A DNA stretch of 38,635 nt from an uncultured Bacilli bacterium (GCA_934140575.1 CAKPBJ010000013.1:1-38635), one strand, 5' to 3'. Counted from the first letter of the stretch, positions 1 to 8,458 are shown. The notes: generated by a model from the sequence alone, not told the origin. Numbers and translations are program-made.

Positions 1-35
1 CGAAAATAGGAAGTTGCCAAGAATTTTTTTTGTTT

Positions 36-72
36 AAAAAAGAGTTTTACAATAAAGTAGAGCTCTTTTTTT
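36..72 (+). terminator. Rho-independent terminator of an upstream gene
   Basis: Arms at 36-44 (AAAAAAGAG) and 63-71 (CTCTTTTTT) are complementary, and the 3' arm is itself the T-tract. The loop is long (about 18 nt), so this is moderate support. It would end a gene lying outside the window. Confidence 0.45.
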
Positions 73-81
73 AATAAAATT

Positions 82-90
82 TGCTATAAT
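82..90 (+). promoter_or_regulatory. Extended -10 promoter of tldD-tldE
   Basis: TGCTATAAT is an extended -10 (TGN plus a perfect TATAAT). No good -35 is visible at the right distance. It lies about 20 nt before the tldD ATG, with an AAGGAGA ribosome site between them. Confidence 0.65.
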
Positions 91-110
91 AAAAAAAAGG
101 AGAAGATATA

Positions 111-1490
111 ATGAAGAAAGAAGAATATGAAGGACTTATAAAAATAGGTATAAATAATGGAGCTGATTTTGTAGAAATATATGATGAAAATTCATATTCA
201 AAGAATTATATTTTTAATGATTCGAAGTTAGATTCAATTAATTCAAATAATATAAAAGGAATTGGCATAAGAATAATAAAGAATAATAATGTATATTATT
301 CATCAACAAATAATAAAAAATTTGAAAATGTAAAAAATCTTATAGATAAATTGACAAATTCATTTTCTACAAATAAAGAGCAAATTAAATCCTTTAAATT
401 AGATAATATGATAGAAAAGAAACAAAAAGCAAAAATGTCACATGATAGCATTAGTGTAGAAGAAAAAAAGAAGATATTAAGTAATCTTGACAAAATTATT
501 CGTAATTACTCTGAACTAATACAACAAGTTACTCTTAGCTTTATAGAAAATGATAAAAGTTTTATTATAGCAAATTCAAATGGAAAATATATTAAATATA
601 ATAAAATTATAACAAGGTTTCTCACAAATATATATGTTGAAAAAAATGGAAATAAAGAAAATGAATTTACTGACTATGCAACTGGAACTGGATATGAATT
701 TTTAGAAAATGTAGACTTAAATAAAAAAGTATTAGACTGTTGTAAAAGTGCAATAAAAAAATTAGATGCGGTTAATATCAAAGGTGGTGAAATGCCAGTA
801 ATTATCGCCAAAGGATTTGGAGCTGTAATTTTTCATGAAGCATGTGGCCATGGTCTAGAAGCAACATCTGTAACTCCAAAAATATCAGTATTTAAGGATG
901 ATTTAGGAAAGAAAATTGCAACTGATAAAGTTACACTAATTGATGATGGTACAATTGAAAATGGATGGGGAAGTAACATGATTGATGATGAAGGGAATAA
1001 TACTAAAAAAAATATCCTAATAGAAAGAGGAATATTAAAAAAATTCTTAGTTGATGAGATTAATGCAAAAAAACTTTCTCAAAAAGCAAATGGATGTTGC
1101 AGAAGACAAAACTATACATATGCTCCAACATCAAGAATGAGTAATACCTATTTGTTACCTGGAAAAGATACAATAGACGACATGATAAAAAGTATTGAAT
1201 ATGGAGTATATTGTGAGAGAATGAGTGGTGGAAGTGTAAATCCCGCAACTGGTGAATTTAATTTTGCAGTTGAAACAGCCAGTTTGATAGAAAAAGGAAA
1301 AGTAACAAAAAAAATAAAAGGGATAACTTTAATTGGAACAAGTAAAGAAGTTTTAAAAAATGTTGAAATGATTTCTGATGATTTGGAGTTAGCTGGCGGT
1401 TATTGTGGAAGTGAAAGTGGGATGATACCAGTAACAATTGGTCAACCTACAATAAAAATTTCAAAAATATTAGTGGGAGGAATGGAATAA
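111..1490 (+). CDS. tldD: TldD-family metalloprotease subunit
   Basis: 459 residues, full length for the TldD/PmbA (U62) family. The zinc motif HExxxH is seen as HEACGH at residues 242-247, followed by GLEA, as in catalytic TldD subunits. Family knowledge: TldD and TldE form a heterodimer that unfolds and degrades small peptides, and in some bacteria matures modified peptides or removes unfolded antitoxins. The next gene, tldE, starts with no gap, so both subunits are made from one transcript. The ATG follows an AAGGAGA site. No RiPP precursor or toxin-antitoxin pair is visible nearby, so the natural substrate cannot be read from context. The protein is cytoplasmic (no signal peptide). Confidence 0.93.
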   Translation: MKKEEYEGLIKIGINNGADFVEIYDENSYSKNYIFNDSKLDSINSNNIKGIGIRIIKNNNVYYSSTNNKKFENVKNLIDKLTNSFSTNKEQIKSFKLDNMIEKKQKAKMSHDSISVEEKKKILSNLDKIIRNYSELIQQVTLSFIENDKSFIIANSNGKYIKYNKIITRFLTNIYVEKNGNKENEFTDYATGTGYEFLENVDLNKKVLDCCKSAIKKLDAVNIKGGEMPVIIAKGFGAVIFHEACGHGLEATSVTPKISVFKDDLGKKIATDKVTLIDDGTIENGWGSNMIDDEGNNTKKNILIERGILKKFLVDEINAKKLSQKANGCCRRQNYTYAPTSRMSNTYLLPGKDTIDDMIKSIEYGVYCERMSGGSVNPATGEFNFAVETASLIEKGKVTKKIKGITLIGTSKEVLKNVEMISDDLELAGGYCGSESGMIPVTIGQPTIKISKILVGGME

Positions 1491-2774
1491 GTGACATATA
1501 AAGAATTTTTTGAATTAGCAGAAAATAAAGGAATAAATAAAATACAAATTACAGAAACAACAACTAAAAAACTTGAAATAAATTATATAGATGAAAATTT
1601 AGAAAAATATAATATTGCTGAACAAGTAGAATATTTTATAAAGGCAGAAAAAAATAAAAAAACTGAAAAAGTAAAAACTAATTATATAGATGAAAGTATA
1701 TTAGACTTATTAATTATGAAATTAAAAGAAACAGATAGCTCTTATGAAGATGAATACGTTACTAATAAAAAAGCAATGTCATTAGAAGAAGTAAAATTAA
1801 ATAGTTCAAAAAATACTGAAAAAGAATTATCAACATTATATGAACTAAAAAAAATAAATAATACAATTTCAAAAATAAAAAGTTTTTACGAAGAATATAG
1901 TGAAAGAATAAGAATATTAAATAATCTTGGTACTGACATATCATCAAATAAAAATCTATATTCATTTGCCGCAGAAGTAATTATTGATAATAATGGAGAA
2001 ATATCAAGCTATGACAAAAGTATAATTAAGACTGAAAAAGATAAAATAGATTTTAAACAATTTACAAAAAACATTATAGAAGAGGGAATAATTATATCAA
2101 CAAAAGAAGATATAGAGACAAAAAAATATGATATAGTTTTATCAAAATCAGTAGCTGGAAATATCTTATCACACATAGTTGATATGATATCAGAAACAAA
2201 TATTAGACTTCATACATCGTGTATGGGGAAAAAAATTAATCAGCAAATATTTAATAAAAAAATTAATATTATAGAAGAGCCAACAAATAAAAATTATCCT
2301 GGCTATAGACTGTTTGACAACGAAGGAACAGAAACAAAAGAAAAAAGTATTGTAAAAGATGGAAAATTAGTAACATATCTGTCAAATATCAAAGAAGCTA
2401 AAATGAATAATTCAAAGTCAACTGGAAATGGTTATGAATCCATAATGACAAGAAATATGCATATTCAAGAAGGAAACATAAGCCCTAAAGAAATGTTACA
2501 AAGGTTAAATAATGGTTTATATATAACAGATTATATGGGAGCATCATCAACGGCAATTAGCCAGACAACTGGAAAAATTTCAATCCAAATATTTGGCTAT
2601 ATAGTTAAAGATGGAAGAATTACATGTGGTTTTTCACCAAGCATAATGACAACAACAATATTTGAATTACTATCAAATGTAAAAGAGATAGGAAATGACA
2701 TTTCATTTACTAATCTGTCCTCTGCATCTCCAGAATTATTAATAGAAAATATTTCAATTGCAGGTAATAAATAA
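1491..2774 (+). CDS. tldE: TldE/PmbA-like non-catalytic protease subunit
   Basis: 427 residues with the PmbA/TldE fold pattern. Conserved blocks include the C-terminal region with TGNGYESIMTRN and GFSPSIMTTT. It lacks the HExxxH zinc motif of TldD, as expected for the partner that completes the active-site cage. It starts with GTG immediately after the tldD stop codon (zero spacing), and GGGAGG at 1475-1480 gives a ribosome site 10 nt upstream. The paired order is the usual one and supports a TldD/TldE heterodimer. A terminator and the tsaE promoter follow within 70 bases. Confidence 0.88.
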   Translation: MTYKEFFELAENKGINKIQITETTTKKLEINYIDENLEKYNIAEQVEYFIKAEKNKKTEKVKTNYIDESILDLLIMKLKETDSSYEDEYVTNKKAMSLEEVKLNSSKNTEKELSTLYELKKINNTISKIKSFYEEYSERIRILNNLGTDISSNKNLYSFAAEVIIDNNGEISSYDKSIIKTEKDKIDFKQFTKNIIEEGIIISTKEDIETKKYDIVLSKSVAGNILSHIVDMISETNIRLHTSCMGKKINQQIFNKKINIIEEPTNKNYPGYRLFDNEGTETKEKSIVKDGKLVTYLSNIKEAKMNNSKSTGNGYESIMTRNMHIQEGNISPKEMLQRLNNGLYITDYMGASSTAISQTTGKISIQIFGYIVKDGRITCGFSPSIMTTTIFELLSNVKEIGNDISFTNLSSASPELLIENISIAGNK

Positions 2775-2807
2775 CATCTTTACACAATTTAATAAAAAAA
2801 CGTATCT

Positions 2808-2832
2808 AAGAGTTGTATAACTCTTTTTTTTT
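2808..2832 (+). terminator. Terminator after tldD-tldE
   Basis: Perfect 7-bp stem AAGAGTT (2808-2814) / AACTCTT (2819-2825), loop GTAT, then a T-tract to 2832. The -35 of the next promoter (TTGTAT) lies inside this hairpin. Confidence 0.8.
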
Positions 2833-2840
2833 GGTATAAT
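2813..2840 (+). promoter_or_regulatory. Promoter of the tsaE-tsaB-rimI operon
   Basis: TTGTAT at 2813-2818, a 16-nt spacer, then TATAAT at 2835-2840. TGG at 2832-2834 makes it an extended -10. It overlaps the tldE terminator. Confidence 0.75.
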
Positions 2841-2858
2841 AAATTTTAGGTGATAGAA

Positions 2859-3317
2859 ATGGATTATAAAATAACAACTTATTCTGAAGAAGAAACAATA
2901 GAATTAGCGCAAAACATTGAATCAGAAAAATTTCCTAATATGGTTTTATGCTTAAGAGGAGACCTAGGTAGTGGGAAAACTGTATTTACAAAAGGTTTTG
3001 CACAAGCACTAGAGGTAAAAGAAGAAGTAACTTCTCCAACATTTAACATTATTAAGGAATATACATCTGGAGAAATGCCACTTTATCATATGGACGTATA
3101 TAGATTAGATGGAAGAGTAGATGACTTAGGTATTGAAGAATATTATACAAAAAAAGGTATAACAATTATTGAATGGGCAGATATGATCCCAGATTATCTT
3201 CCAGAAAAAAGATTAGATATAAAAATTAAAAGTTCAATGGAAGATGAAGATAAAAGAATAATTACCATAACTCCACATGGAAGAAAATATGAAGAACTAT
3301 GTGAGGCGATTCTATGA
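2859..3317 (+). CDS. tsaE: tRNA t6A synthesis ATPase TsaE
   Basis: 152 residues from the ATG at 2859. A GTG at 2850 is in frame, but it overlaps the AGGTGAT ribosome site at 2848-2854, so the ATG is preferred. The P-loop GDLGSGKT and the family blocks SPTFN, YHMDVYRL and EWAD are visible. Family knowledge: TsaE binds TsaB-TsaD and its ATPase activity is needed to reset the complex that adds threonylcarbamoyl to A37 of ANN-decoding tRNAs. Its stop codon overlaps the tsaB start (ATGA), so the two are translationally coupled. First gene of tsaE-tsaB-rimI-tsaD. Confidence 0.95.
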   Translation: MDYKITTYSEEETIELAQNIESEKFPNMVLCLRGDLGSGKTVFTKGFAQALEVKEEVTSPTFNIIKEYTSGEMPLYHMDVYRLDGRVDDLGIEEYYTKKGITIIEWADMIPDYLPEKRLDIKIKSSMEDEDKRIITITPHGRKYEELCEAIL

Positions 3318-3940
3318 AAATATTATATATAGATACATCATCAAATTATTTGTATTCAGCAATTGCAGAAGATAAAACGGTTTTAGCAGAAGTTAAAGAA
3401 GAATTTGGACAAAGCCTATCAGAAGAAGCACTTCCAAAAATAGTAACACTGTTTGAACAAGCAAATTTAAATCCAAAAGATATTCAAAAAATAATAGTAG
3501 TAGATGGTCCAGGATCATTTACAGGAATAAGGATTGGAATAACAATTGCAAAAGTATATGCTTGGAGTTTAAACATCCCAATTACAACTATAAAATCATT
3601 GGAAGCAATGGCTATATCAAGTGATAGTAAAAAAATTCACATTCCTATGATTAATGCACGTCGCGGATATGTATATGCAGCAATTTATGGAGCAGAAAAT
3701 GAAGTAATATTAAAACCTCAACACATTGAACTAAAAGAATTGCAAAAAGAGGTTGAAAAATTATCACAAGAGTATGAATTTATTTCAAATGATGAATTTG
3801 ACACAGAATTTATAAAAGAAGCATATAGTCCTAATTTCAGTAAAATAATTATGCATTACAAGGATAGAGAAAATATTAATCCACATGCAGTTAATCCAGA
3901 ATATTTAAAATTGACTGAAGCAGAAGAAAGTAGATTATGA
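3314..3940 (+). CDS. tsaB: tRNA t6A synthesis protein TsaB
   Basis: 208 residues with the ASKHA-fold start ILYIDTSS and the block GPGSFTGIRIG, both diagnostic of TsaB (YeaZ). TsaB is the non-catalytic paralogue that dimerises with TsaD in the threonylcarbamoyl transferase complex. It overlaps tsaE by 4 nt and rimI by 4 nt (both ATGA), so the three genes are tightly coupled. The C-terminal third is less conserved, as usual in the family. Confidence 0.95.
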   Translation: MKILYIDTSSNYLYSAIAEDKTVLAEVKEEFGQSLSEEALPKIVTLFEQANLNPKDIQKIIVVDGPGSFTGIRIGITIAKVYAWSLNIPITTIKSLEAMAISSDSKKIHIPMINARRGYVYAAIYGAENEVILKPQHIELKELQKEVEKLSQEYEFISNDEFDTEFIKEAYSPNFSKIIMHYKDRENINPHAVNPEYLKLTEAEESRL

Positions 3941-4350
3941 TAATAAATTTAACAAAAAAAAATGTAGATATTATAGATAATACTTTTATTGATTCAAAAT
4001 ATATAAAAAAAGAATTTGAAACAAATCCATTTGCAAAAATACTGTTATTGCAAGAACAAAAAAACATCATCGGATACATATATTATAGTGATATATATGA
4101 AAGAGCAGAAATAAATCAATTTGAAATAGAACCTTTACACAGAAATTGTGGAAAAGGTAATTTGTTATTAAAAAAAATGATTCATACAGTAAAAAAAGAT
4201 ATAACCTTAGAAGTAAAAAAAGATAATATATCAGCAATTAAACTTTATGAGAAAAATGGATTTATAAAAAAAGCTATTAGAAGAGGATACTACAATGGTG
4301 TAGACGGGATTCTCTATGAAAGAAAATATTCAGAAGACTCTTCTAATTAA
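3937..4350 (+). CDS. rimI: Ribosomal-protein S18 alanine N-acetyltransferase (GNAT family)
   Basis: 137 residues, the size of a single GNAT domain. The acetyl-CoA region is seen around HRNCGKGNLLLKKM, with the C-terminal block NISAIKLYEKNGF that is typical of RimI. Position between tsaB and tsaD is the common Firmicutes order. The pyrophosphate loop (RxxGxG) reads RNCGKG, so it is acceptable. The exact substrate (S18 N-terminus or another protein) is inferred from position. The stop codon lies inside the terminator hairpin that follows. Confidence 0.85.
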   Translation: MIINLTKKNVDIIDNTFIDSKYIKKEFETNPFAKILLLQEQKNIIGYIYYSDIYERAEINQFEIEPLHRNCGKGNLLLKKMIHTVKKDITLEVKKDNISAIKLYEKNGFIKKAIRRGYYNGVDGILYERKYSEDSSN

Positions 4351-4361
4351 GAGTCTTTTTA
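4334..4361 (+). terminator. Terminator after rimI, overlapping its stop codon
   Basis: 9-bp stem AAGACTCTT (4334-4342) / AAGAGTCTT (4349-4357), loop CTAATT, then T-tract. The rimI TAA (4348-4350) is within it. Confidence 0.85.
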
Positions 4362-4370
4362 TGTTATAAT
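4362..4370 (+). promoter_or_regulatory. Extended -10 promoter of tsaD
   Basis: TGTTATAAT begins right after the T-tract of the rimI terminator. No clear -35. The tsaD ATG is 26 nt further on, after AAAGGTGAT. Confidence 0.65.
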
Positions 4371-4396
4371 ATCAAAGAAGTGAAAAGGTGATATAA

Positions 4397-5401
4397 ATGA
4401 AAGATATATATATATTAGGTATAGAAAGTAGTTGTGATGAAACAAGTGCATCAATAGTCAAAAATGGTACAGAAGAAATTGCAACAGTAATATCTTCCCA
4501 GATTGATATTCATAAAAATTATGGTGGAGTAGTTCCAGAAATAGCAAGTCGTCATCACGTAAAAAACATTACAATAGTTTTAGAGGAATGTTTAGAAAAA
4601 GCTAATATGACAATGGAACAAATAGATGCAATAGCAATAACTTATGGTCCAGGGTTAATAGGCTCATTATTAATAGGATTAGAGGCTGCAAAAACTTTAG
4701 CATTTATTTACAACAAGCCATTAATTCCAGTTCATCATATAGCTGGACATATATATGCAAATAGTCTTGTTCAAGAATTACAATTCCCACTACTCGCAGT
4801 TGTAGTTAGTGGTGGACATACAGAAATTGTAGAGATGACAAAGCACTATAGTTTTAATAAGTTAGGTGGTACATTAGATGATGCAATTGGTGAATGTTAT
4901 GATAAAGTAGCACGTGTTGTTGGGTTAGAATATCCAGGTGGACCAAAGCTTGACAATCTAGCAGCGACAGGAAAAGATACCTATAAATTACCAGTTCCAT
5001 TAAAAGATGATAGCTATAATTTTTCATTTAGTGGTTTAAAAAGTGCAGTAATTAATCTTGCTCATAATGAAGAACAACGAGGAGAAAAAATAAGACAAGC
5101 AGATTTAGCAGCTTCATTTCAAAAAGTTGCAGTTGAATCAATAACAACAAAGGTAAGAAAAGCAATAATTGATAAAAAAATAAAAAATGTTATAGTTGCA
5201 GGTGGTGTAGCAGCAAATAAAGGGTTACGTAGTGCCATGAAAGAATTGACAGATGAATTAGAAGTTAATCTTTCAATTCCACCAATACAATATTGTACAG
5301 ATAATGGTACAATGATTGCCGCAGCTGGATATTATGCATATTTAGATGGAAGAAGAGCAGACTTAACATTAAATTCTAAATCTCAAGACACGTTAAAATA
5401 G
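4397..5401 (+). CDS. tsaD: tRNA N6-threonylcarbamoyltransferase TsaD
   Basis: 334 residues, full length for TsaD/Kae1/Qri7. Seen: LGIESSCDETSA at the N-terminus, the metal-binding HIAGH with His114 and His118, VSGGHTE, and the C-terminal block around PPIQYCTDNGTMIAAAG. TsaD transfers the threonylcarbamoyl group from threonylcarbamoyl-AMP to tRNA A37, working with TsaB and TsaE encoded just upstream. TsaC/Sua5, which makes the intermediate, is not in the window. It has its own promoter, so it can be expressed apart from tsaE-tsaB-rimI. Its stop codon sits in the following terminator. Confidence 0.97.
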   Translation: MKDIYILGIESSCDETSASIVKNGTEEIATVISSQIDIHKNYGGVVPEIASRHHVKNITIVLEECLEKANMTMEQIDAIAITYGPGLIGSLLIGLEAAKTLAFIYNKPLIPVHHIAGHIYANSLVQELQFPLLAVVVSGGHTEIVEMTKHYSFNKLGGTLDDAIGECYDKVARVVGLEYPGGPKLDNLAATGKDTYKLPVPLKDDSYNFSFSGLKSAVINLAHNEEQRGEKIRQADLAASFQKVAVESITTKVRKAIIDKKIKNVIVAGGVAANKGLRSAMKELTDELEVNLSIPPIQYCTDNGTMIAAAGYYAYLDGRRADLTLNSKSQDTLK

Positions 5402-5412
5402 TGTCTTTTTTT
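5385..5412 (+). terminator. Terminator after tsaD
   Basis: 7-bp stem AAGACAC (5385-5391) / GTGTCTT (5401-5407), 9-nt loop, T-tract to 5412. The tsaD stop (5399-5401) is in the hairpin. Confidence 0.82.
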
Positions 5413-5441
5413 ATTATTGGTATTTATTCTAATAAAAAATA

Positions 5442-5450
5442 TGATATAAT
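5442..5450 (+). promoter_or_regulatory. Extended -10 promoter of the alcohol dehydrogenase-FIST pair
   Basis: TGATATAAT with perfect TATAAT at 5445-5450, 30 nt before the ATG. GGGAGG precedes the start. Confidence 0.6.
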
Positions 5451-5479
5451 TAATAATATAAAAATAGGGAGGCTAGAAA

Positions 5480-6631
5480 ATGATAAATAGAGTAGTTTTA
5501 AATGAAACTTCATATTTTGGTCGTGGTTCTCGCAATAAATTAGCAGAAGAATTAAGAGCCAGAGGCCATCAAAAAGTATTAATTATAAGTGATTATTCAT
5601 TAATGGATGCAGGAGTAACAGAAAAAGTTGTAGATGTTGTTGATAAAGCAGGATTAACATATTTTGTATTTAATCATGTTAAACCAAATCCAACTGTTAA
5701 AAATGTTCAAGATGGATTGACACTTGCTCAAATAAATAATGTTGACGCAATTGTTGCAGTTGGTGGAGGAAGTGTTATAGACACAGCAAAAGCAATATCT
5801 ATAATTATGACAAATAATGAGCATAGTGGAGTTACAAGTCTTGATGGTGCTATTGAAACACGAAATAAAGGATTACCATTATTTGCATTACCAACAACAG
5901 CTGGAACAGCAGCAGAAGTTACAATTAATTATGTAATTACTGATGAAACAAACATGAAAAAAATGGTATGCGTAGATGTTCATGATATTCCAGTATGTGC
6001 AATTATAGATCCTGATCTAATGCAAAGCATGCCACAATCATTAGCATCAACAACAGGTATGGATGCACTAACTCATGCAATGGAAGGATATATTACTAAA
6101 GCAGGTTGGTTAATACCAGATATGTTCCATATAAATGCAATGGCATTAATTTATAAAAATTTAGCAAAAGCAGCAAATGAAAAAGATGATATAGCTATAG
6201 AAAAAATGGCATATGCTCAATATATTGCTGGAATGGGATTCTCAAATGTAGGATTAGGAATAGTTCATTCAATGGCACACTCATTGGGAGCATTCTTTGA
6301 TACACCACATGGATTAGCAAATTCAATTTTATTACCACATGTAATGAGATTTAATGGTCAAGTTTGTCCAGAGCTATTTAGAAATATGGGAAAAGCATTT
6401 GGTCTAAACATGGAAGGATTAAACGATTATGAAGTTGTTGAAACAATAGTTGATGCAATACAAGAACTATCAAGAAGTATGAACATACCACAACACTTAA
6501 AAGAAGTTGGTATACCAAAAGATATGATTCCACAATTAGCAGCTCAAGCTATTAATGATGCATGTACCCCTGGAAATCCACGCGAAGTAACAGTTGATGA
6601 TTTAATAACAATATATAATCAAGCATATTAA
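5480..6631 (+). CDS. Iron-containing alcohol dehydrogenase
   Basis: 383 residues, the normal size for group III (Fe-type) alcohol dehydrogenases. The NAD-binding block GGGSVIDTAKAI is clear. All four metal ligands are present at the expected places: Asp195, His199 (TTGMDALTHAMEGY), His263 and His277 (HSMAHSLGAFFDTPHG). Such enzymes interconvert alcohols and aldehydes or ketones with NAD(P)H, and several act in fermentation or in 1,2- or 1,3-propanediol metabolism. The substrate cannot be fixed from sequence alone. The FIST-domain gene follows 14 nt downstream and is likely cotranscribed; no microcompartment genes are nearby. Confidence 0.93.
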   Translation: MINRVVLNETSYFGRGSRNKLAEELRARGHQKVLIISDYSLMDAGVTEKVVDVVDKAGLTYFVFNHVKPNPTVKNVQDGLTLAQINNVDAIVAVGGGSVIDTAKAISIIMTNNEHSGVTSLDGAIETRNKGLPLFALPTTAGTAAEVTINYVITDETNMKKMVCVDVHDIPVCAIIDPDLMQSMPQSLASTTGMDALTHAMEGYITKAGWLIPDMFHINAMALIYKNLAKAANEKDDIAIEKMAYAQYIAGMGFSNVGLGIVHSMAHSLGAFFDTPHGLANSILLPHVMRFNGQVCPELFRNMGKAFGLNMEGLNDYEVVETIVDAIQELSRSMNIPQHLKEVGIPKDMIPQLAAQAINDACTPGNPREVTVDDLITIYNQAY

Positions 6632-6645
6632 AAGGAGTGAAGAAG

Positions 6646-7833
6646 ATGCTGAAGGCAAAAGTAGGTTATAGCATAAATCCAGATCCATTTATATCTGGAT
6701 TAGAAACAGCAAAAATTTCAACAAAAGATTTTAATAATATTAAAATAAACTTTCTTTATACATCAGCAGATGAAAATGTAAGAAAATATTTAAAGGGAGT
6801 TCAAAGTGTTACAACAACTCCAGTAATTGGATGCACAAGTAGTAAAGGAATAATTGTTCCAGAAGGGTACATAGAGTCCCCATCAGGATTTTCTGGAATG
6901 ATGTCACTAAATGCTTCTGATATGGTAGTAGGTGTTGCATGTCATGAGGCAGGACGCGATGCAAGAGCAATTGGAAGAAAGGTTGCTATAGAAGCTGTTG
7001 AAAATGCAAAAACAACCAGAGCTCCAGCATACTTTTACATGGTTGCCAGTCCAAAAGAAGAAGAAGAGTATCTAATGGGTATTCAAGATGTAATTGGAAG
7101 AGTACCAATGTTTGGTGGAAGTGCTGCAGATGACAATTTAGAAGGTAATTGGAAAATTATTTGTAATGATAAAATATTTTCAGATGGAGTAGCAGTTGCA
7201 TTCTTCTATACAGACAATGAAATTGAAACAACGTTTACGGGAGCATATACTGAAACTCAAAATATAGGTTTAATAACAGAAGTAAAAAATAATCGTACTC
7301 TAGTATCAATTGATGGAGTATCAGCGTTAAAAAAATATGCTCATTGGATAAATGTTTCTCCAAATGAATTAAAAGATAGAAATTTATTTAAGGCATCAAT
7401 TACAAAACCTATAGGAATAAAAGATCCGCTAGGTAATATAACTGTAATTCGTCAACCAATATTTGGAAATGATCAAGGTACTAGAACCACATCAGATGAC
7501 ACAATTACATTAGGAAATAAAGTTATAGCCGGTACTGCAATCATTCAATTAAAAGCAACTCAAGATGAATTAATTTCATCAACTGGAGAAACATTAAAAG
7601 CATTAAGAAGAAAAACATATACATCTCCAGCTGCATATATATTAATACATTGTGGAGGAAGACGTGCAGAAATTGGTAAAAGAATAGATGAAGTACATAA
7701 ATTATTATTGAAAGAATCAAAAGGTGTTCCATTTATTGTACCTTTTGCATTCGGAGAATATGGATATAATGAACATTCATCAAATATATGTGGTGGTCTG
7801 ATGTTATCATTCACAGCATTTGGAAAAAATTAA
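6646..7833 (+). CDS. Cytosolic FIST-domain (FIST_N/FIST_C) protein
   Basis: 395 residues from the ATG at 6646. An in-frame GTG at 6637 overlaps the AGGAG site (6633-6637), so the ATG with 8-nt spacing is chosen. Recognised from the FIST pattern: GCTSSKGII in the N-terminal half, FGGSAADD in the middle, and a C-terminal half with YILIHCGGR and FGEYG. FIST proteins are thought to sense small ligands such as amino acids and usually feed histidine kinases, GGDEF proteins or chemoreceptors. This one has no output domain, signal peptide or membrane segment. It directly follows an alcohol dehydrogenase, which suggests a metabolic link (inference). Function otherwise unknown. Confidence 0.8.
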   Translation: MLKAKVGYSINPDPFISGLETAKISTKDFNNIKINFLYTSADENVRKYLKGVQSVTTTPVIGCTSSKGIIVPEGYIESPSGFSGMMSLNASDMVVGVACHEAGRDARAIGRKVAIEAVENAKTTRAPAYFYMVASPKEEEEYLMGIQDVIGRVPMFGGSAADDNLEGNWKIICNDKIFSDGVAVAFFYTDNEIETTFTGAYTETQNIGLITEVKNNRTLVSIDGVSALKKYAHWINVSPNELKDRNLFKASITKPIGIKDPLGNITVIRQPIFGNDQGTRTTSDDTITLGNKVIAGTAIIQLKATQDELISSTGETLKALRRKTYTSPAAYILIHCGGRRAEIGKRIDEVHKLLLKESKGVPFIVPFAFGEYGYNEHSSNICGGLMLSFTAFGKN

Positions 7834-7858
7834 AGGAAGAATAATCTTCCTTTTTTTT
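7832..7858 (+). terminator. Bidirectional terminator after the FIST gene
   Basis: 9-bp stem AAAGGAAGA (7832-7840) / TCTTCCTTT (7845-7853) with loop ATAA and T8. Read on the minus strand the hairpin is followed by TTTAATTTTT, so it could also stop transcripts from the minus-strand small gene at 7871-7951. Confidence 0.85.
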
Positions 7859-7870
7859 GAATATATATGT

Positions 7871-7951
7871 CTAAAAAACTAAACCAATAATAATGAAAAG
7901 TAGTGCCAGGACAACTATATAAAAAAACCAACATTTAAGATTAATAGACAC
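7871..7951 (-). CDS. Possible 26-residue hydrophobic membrane peptide
   Basis: On the minus strand, TAGGAGGTG (ribosome site GGAGG at 7954-7958) is followed by a short frame ending at TAG (7871-7873). The predicted peptide begins SINLKCW and then has a continuous hydrophobic helix, FFYIVVLALLFIIIGLVF, filling the rest of the chain. Start choice is a weak point: the in-frame GTG codons (7949-7951, 7952-7954) are too close to GGAGG, and the best-spaced codon is ATT (7943-7945). Minus-strand -10-like sites are at 8004-8009 (TATAAT) and near 7970 (TGATATTAT). A terminator follows at 7832-7858. It could be a small membrane regulator or a type I-like toxin, or merely a leader; unproven. Confidence 0.35.
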   Translation of the reverse strand: MSINLKCWFFYIVVLALLFIIIGLVF

Positions 7952-8012
7952 CACCTCCTAAATATATTCATAATATCATATTCAAAACAAAAAAATTCAA
8001 ATAATTATATAG

Positions 8013-8040
8013 CCAAAAAAAATCTACTATTTAGTAGATT
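8013..8040 (-). terminator. Terminator of the XRE regulator gene
   Basis: Hairpin 8021-8040, AATCTACT/AGTAGATT with a short loop, includes the TAG stop of the minus-strand regulator and is followed on that strand by a run of T. T-rich sequence also follows on the plus strand. Confidence 0.8.
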
Positions 8041-8458
8041 CTTTTTTTCTTCCAAACAATTCATCAATAGAAAATGGTTTATATATCTTAGTAAGTCCAT
8101 AAATAAAAGTAGTAGGTATAACATTAATTGCATTTTCATAATGAGAATATGCTGATTGAGAAGTATTTAGTTTTTTAGCAACAAATACCTGTGTAACTTT
8201 ATTTTTTAATCTTAATTCAGTCAAATTTTTTGCAAGTAAATCTAAATCAAATTCAAGAGGTTCATAAGTTTCATTTTTTGAAATAATTCCAAATAGATAA
8301 TCTAAACTTAAAGAATATTCATTTGCATAATCTATTAATCTTTCTATAGGAATTGTATCCTTACCAGTTTCCCATCCAGAAATAGTAGAAAAATGTAAAT
8401 CAAAAAAATCGGCAACATCTTTCTGTTTTAAATCTAAATCTTCTCTACTTGCTCTCAA
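8027..8458 (-). CDS. XRE-type regulator with two helix-turn-helix domains (start probably frameshifted)
   Basis: The open frame gives 143 residues with two HTH_3 domains. The first, about residues 1-55, has LKQKDVADFFDLHFSTISGWE. The second, about 72-132, has VTQVFVAKKLNTSQSAYSHYE. As written the only start is TTG (8456-8458) with no ribosome site, directly after an in-frame TAA. A well-placed AGGTGA (8481-8486) and ATG (8472-8474) lie just upstream but in another frame. Reading six instead of seven A in the tract at 8460-8466 joins them and restores the typical beginning MILKNLRASRED, giving 148 residues. So the gene is either frameshifted, slippage-dependent, or carries a base-call error. 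Its targets are unknown; the adjacent small peptide gene is a candidate. Confidence 0.75.
   Translation of the reverse strand: MRASREDLDLKQKDVADFFDLHFSTISGWETGKDTIPIERLIDYANEYSLSLDYLFGIISKNETYEPLEFDLDLLAKNLTELRLKNKVTQVFVAKKLNTSQSAYSHYENAINVIPTTFIYGLTKIYKPFSIDELFGRKKESTK

Noticed and set aside
7560..7814. 84-codon frame antisense to the FIST gene
   Set aside because: No ribosome site and no family features; it mirrors the conserved C-terminal half of the FIST protein.
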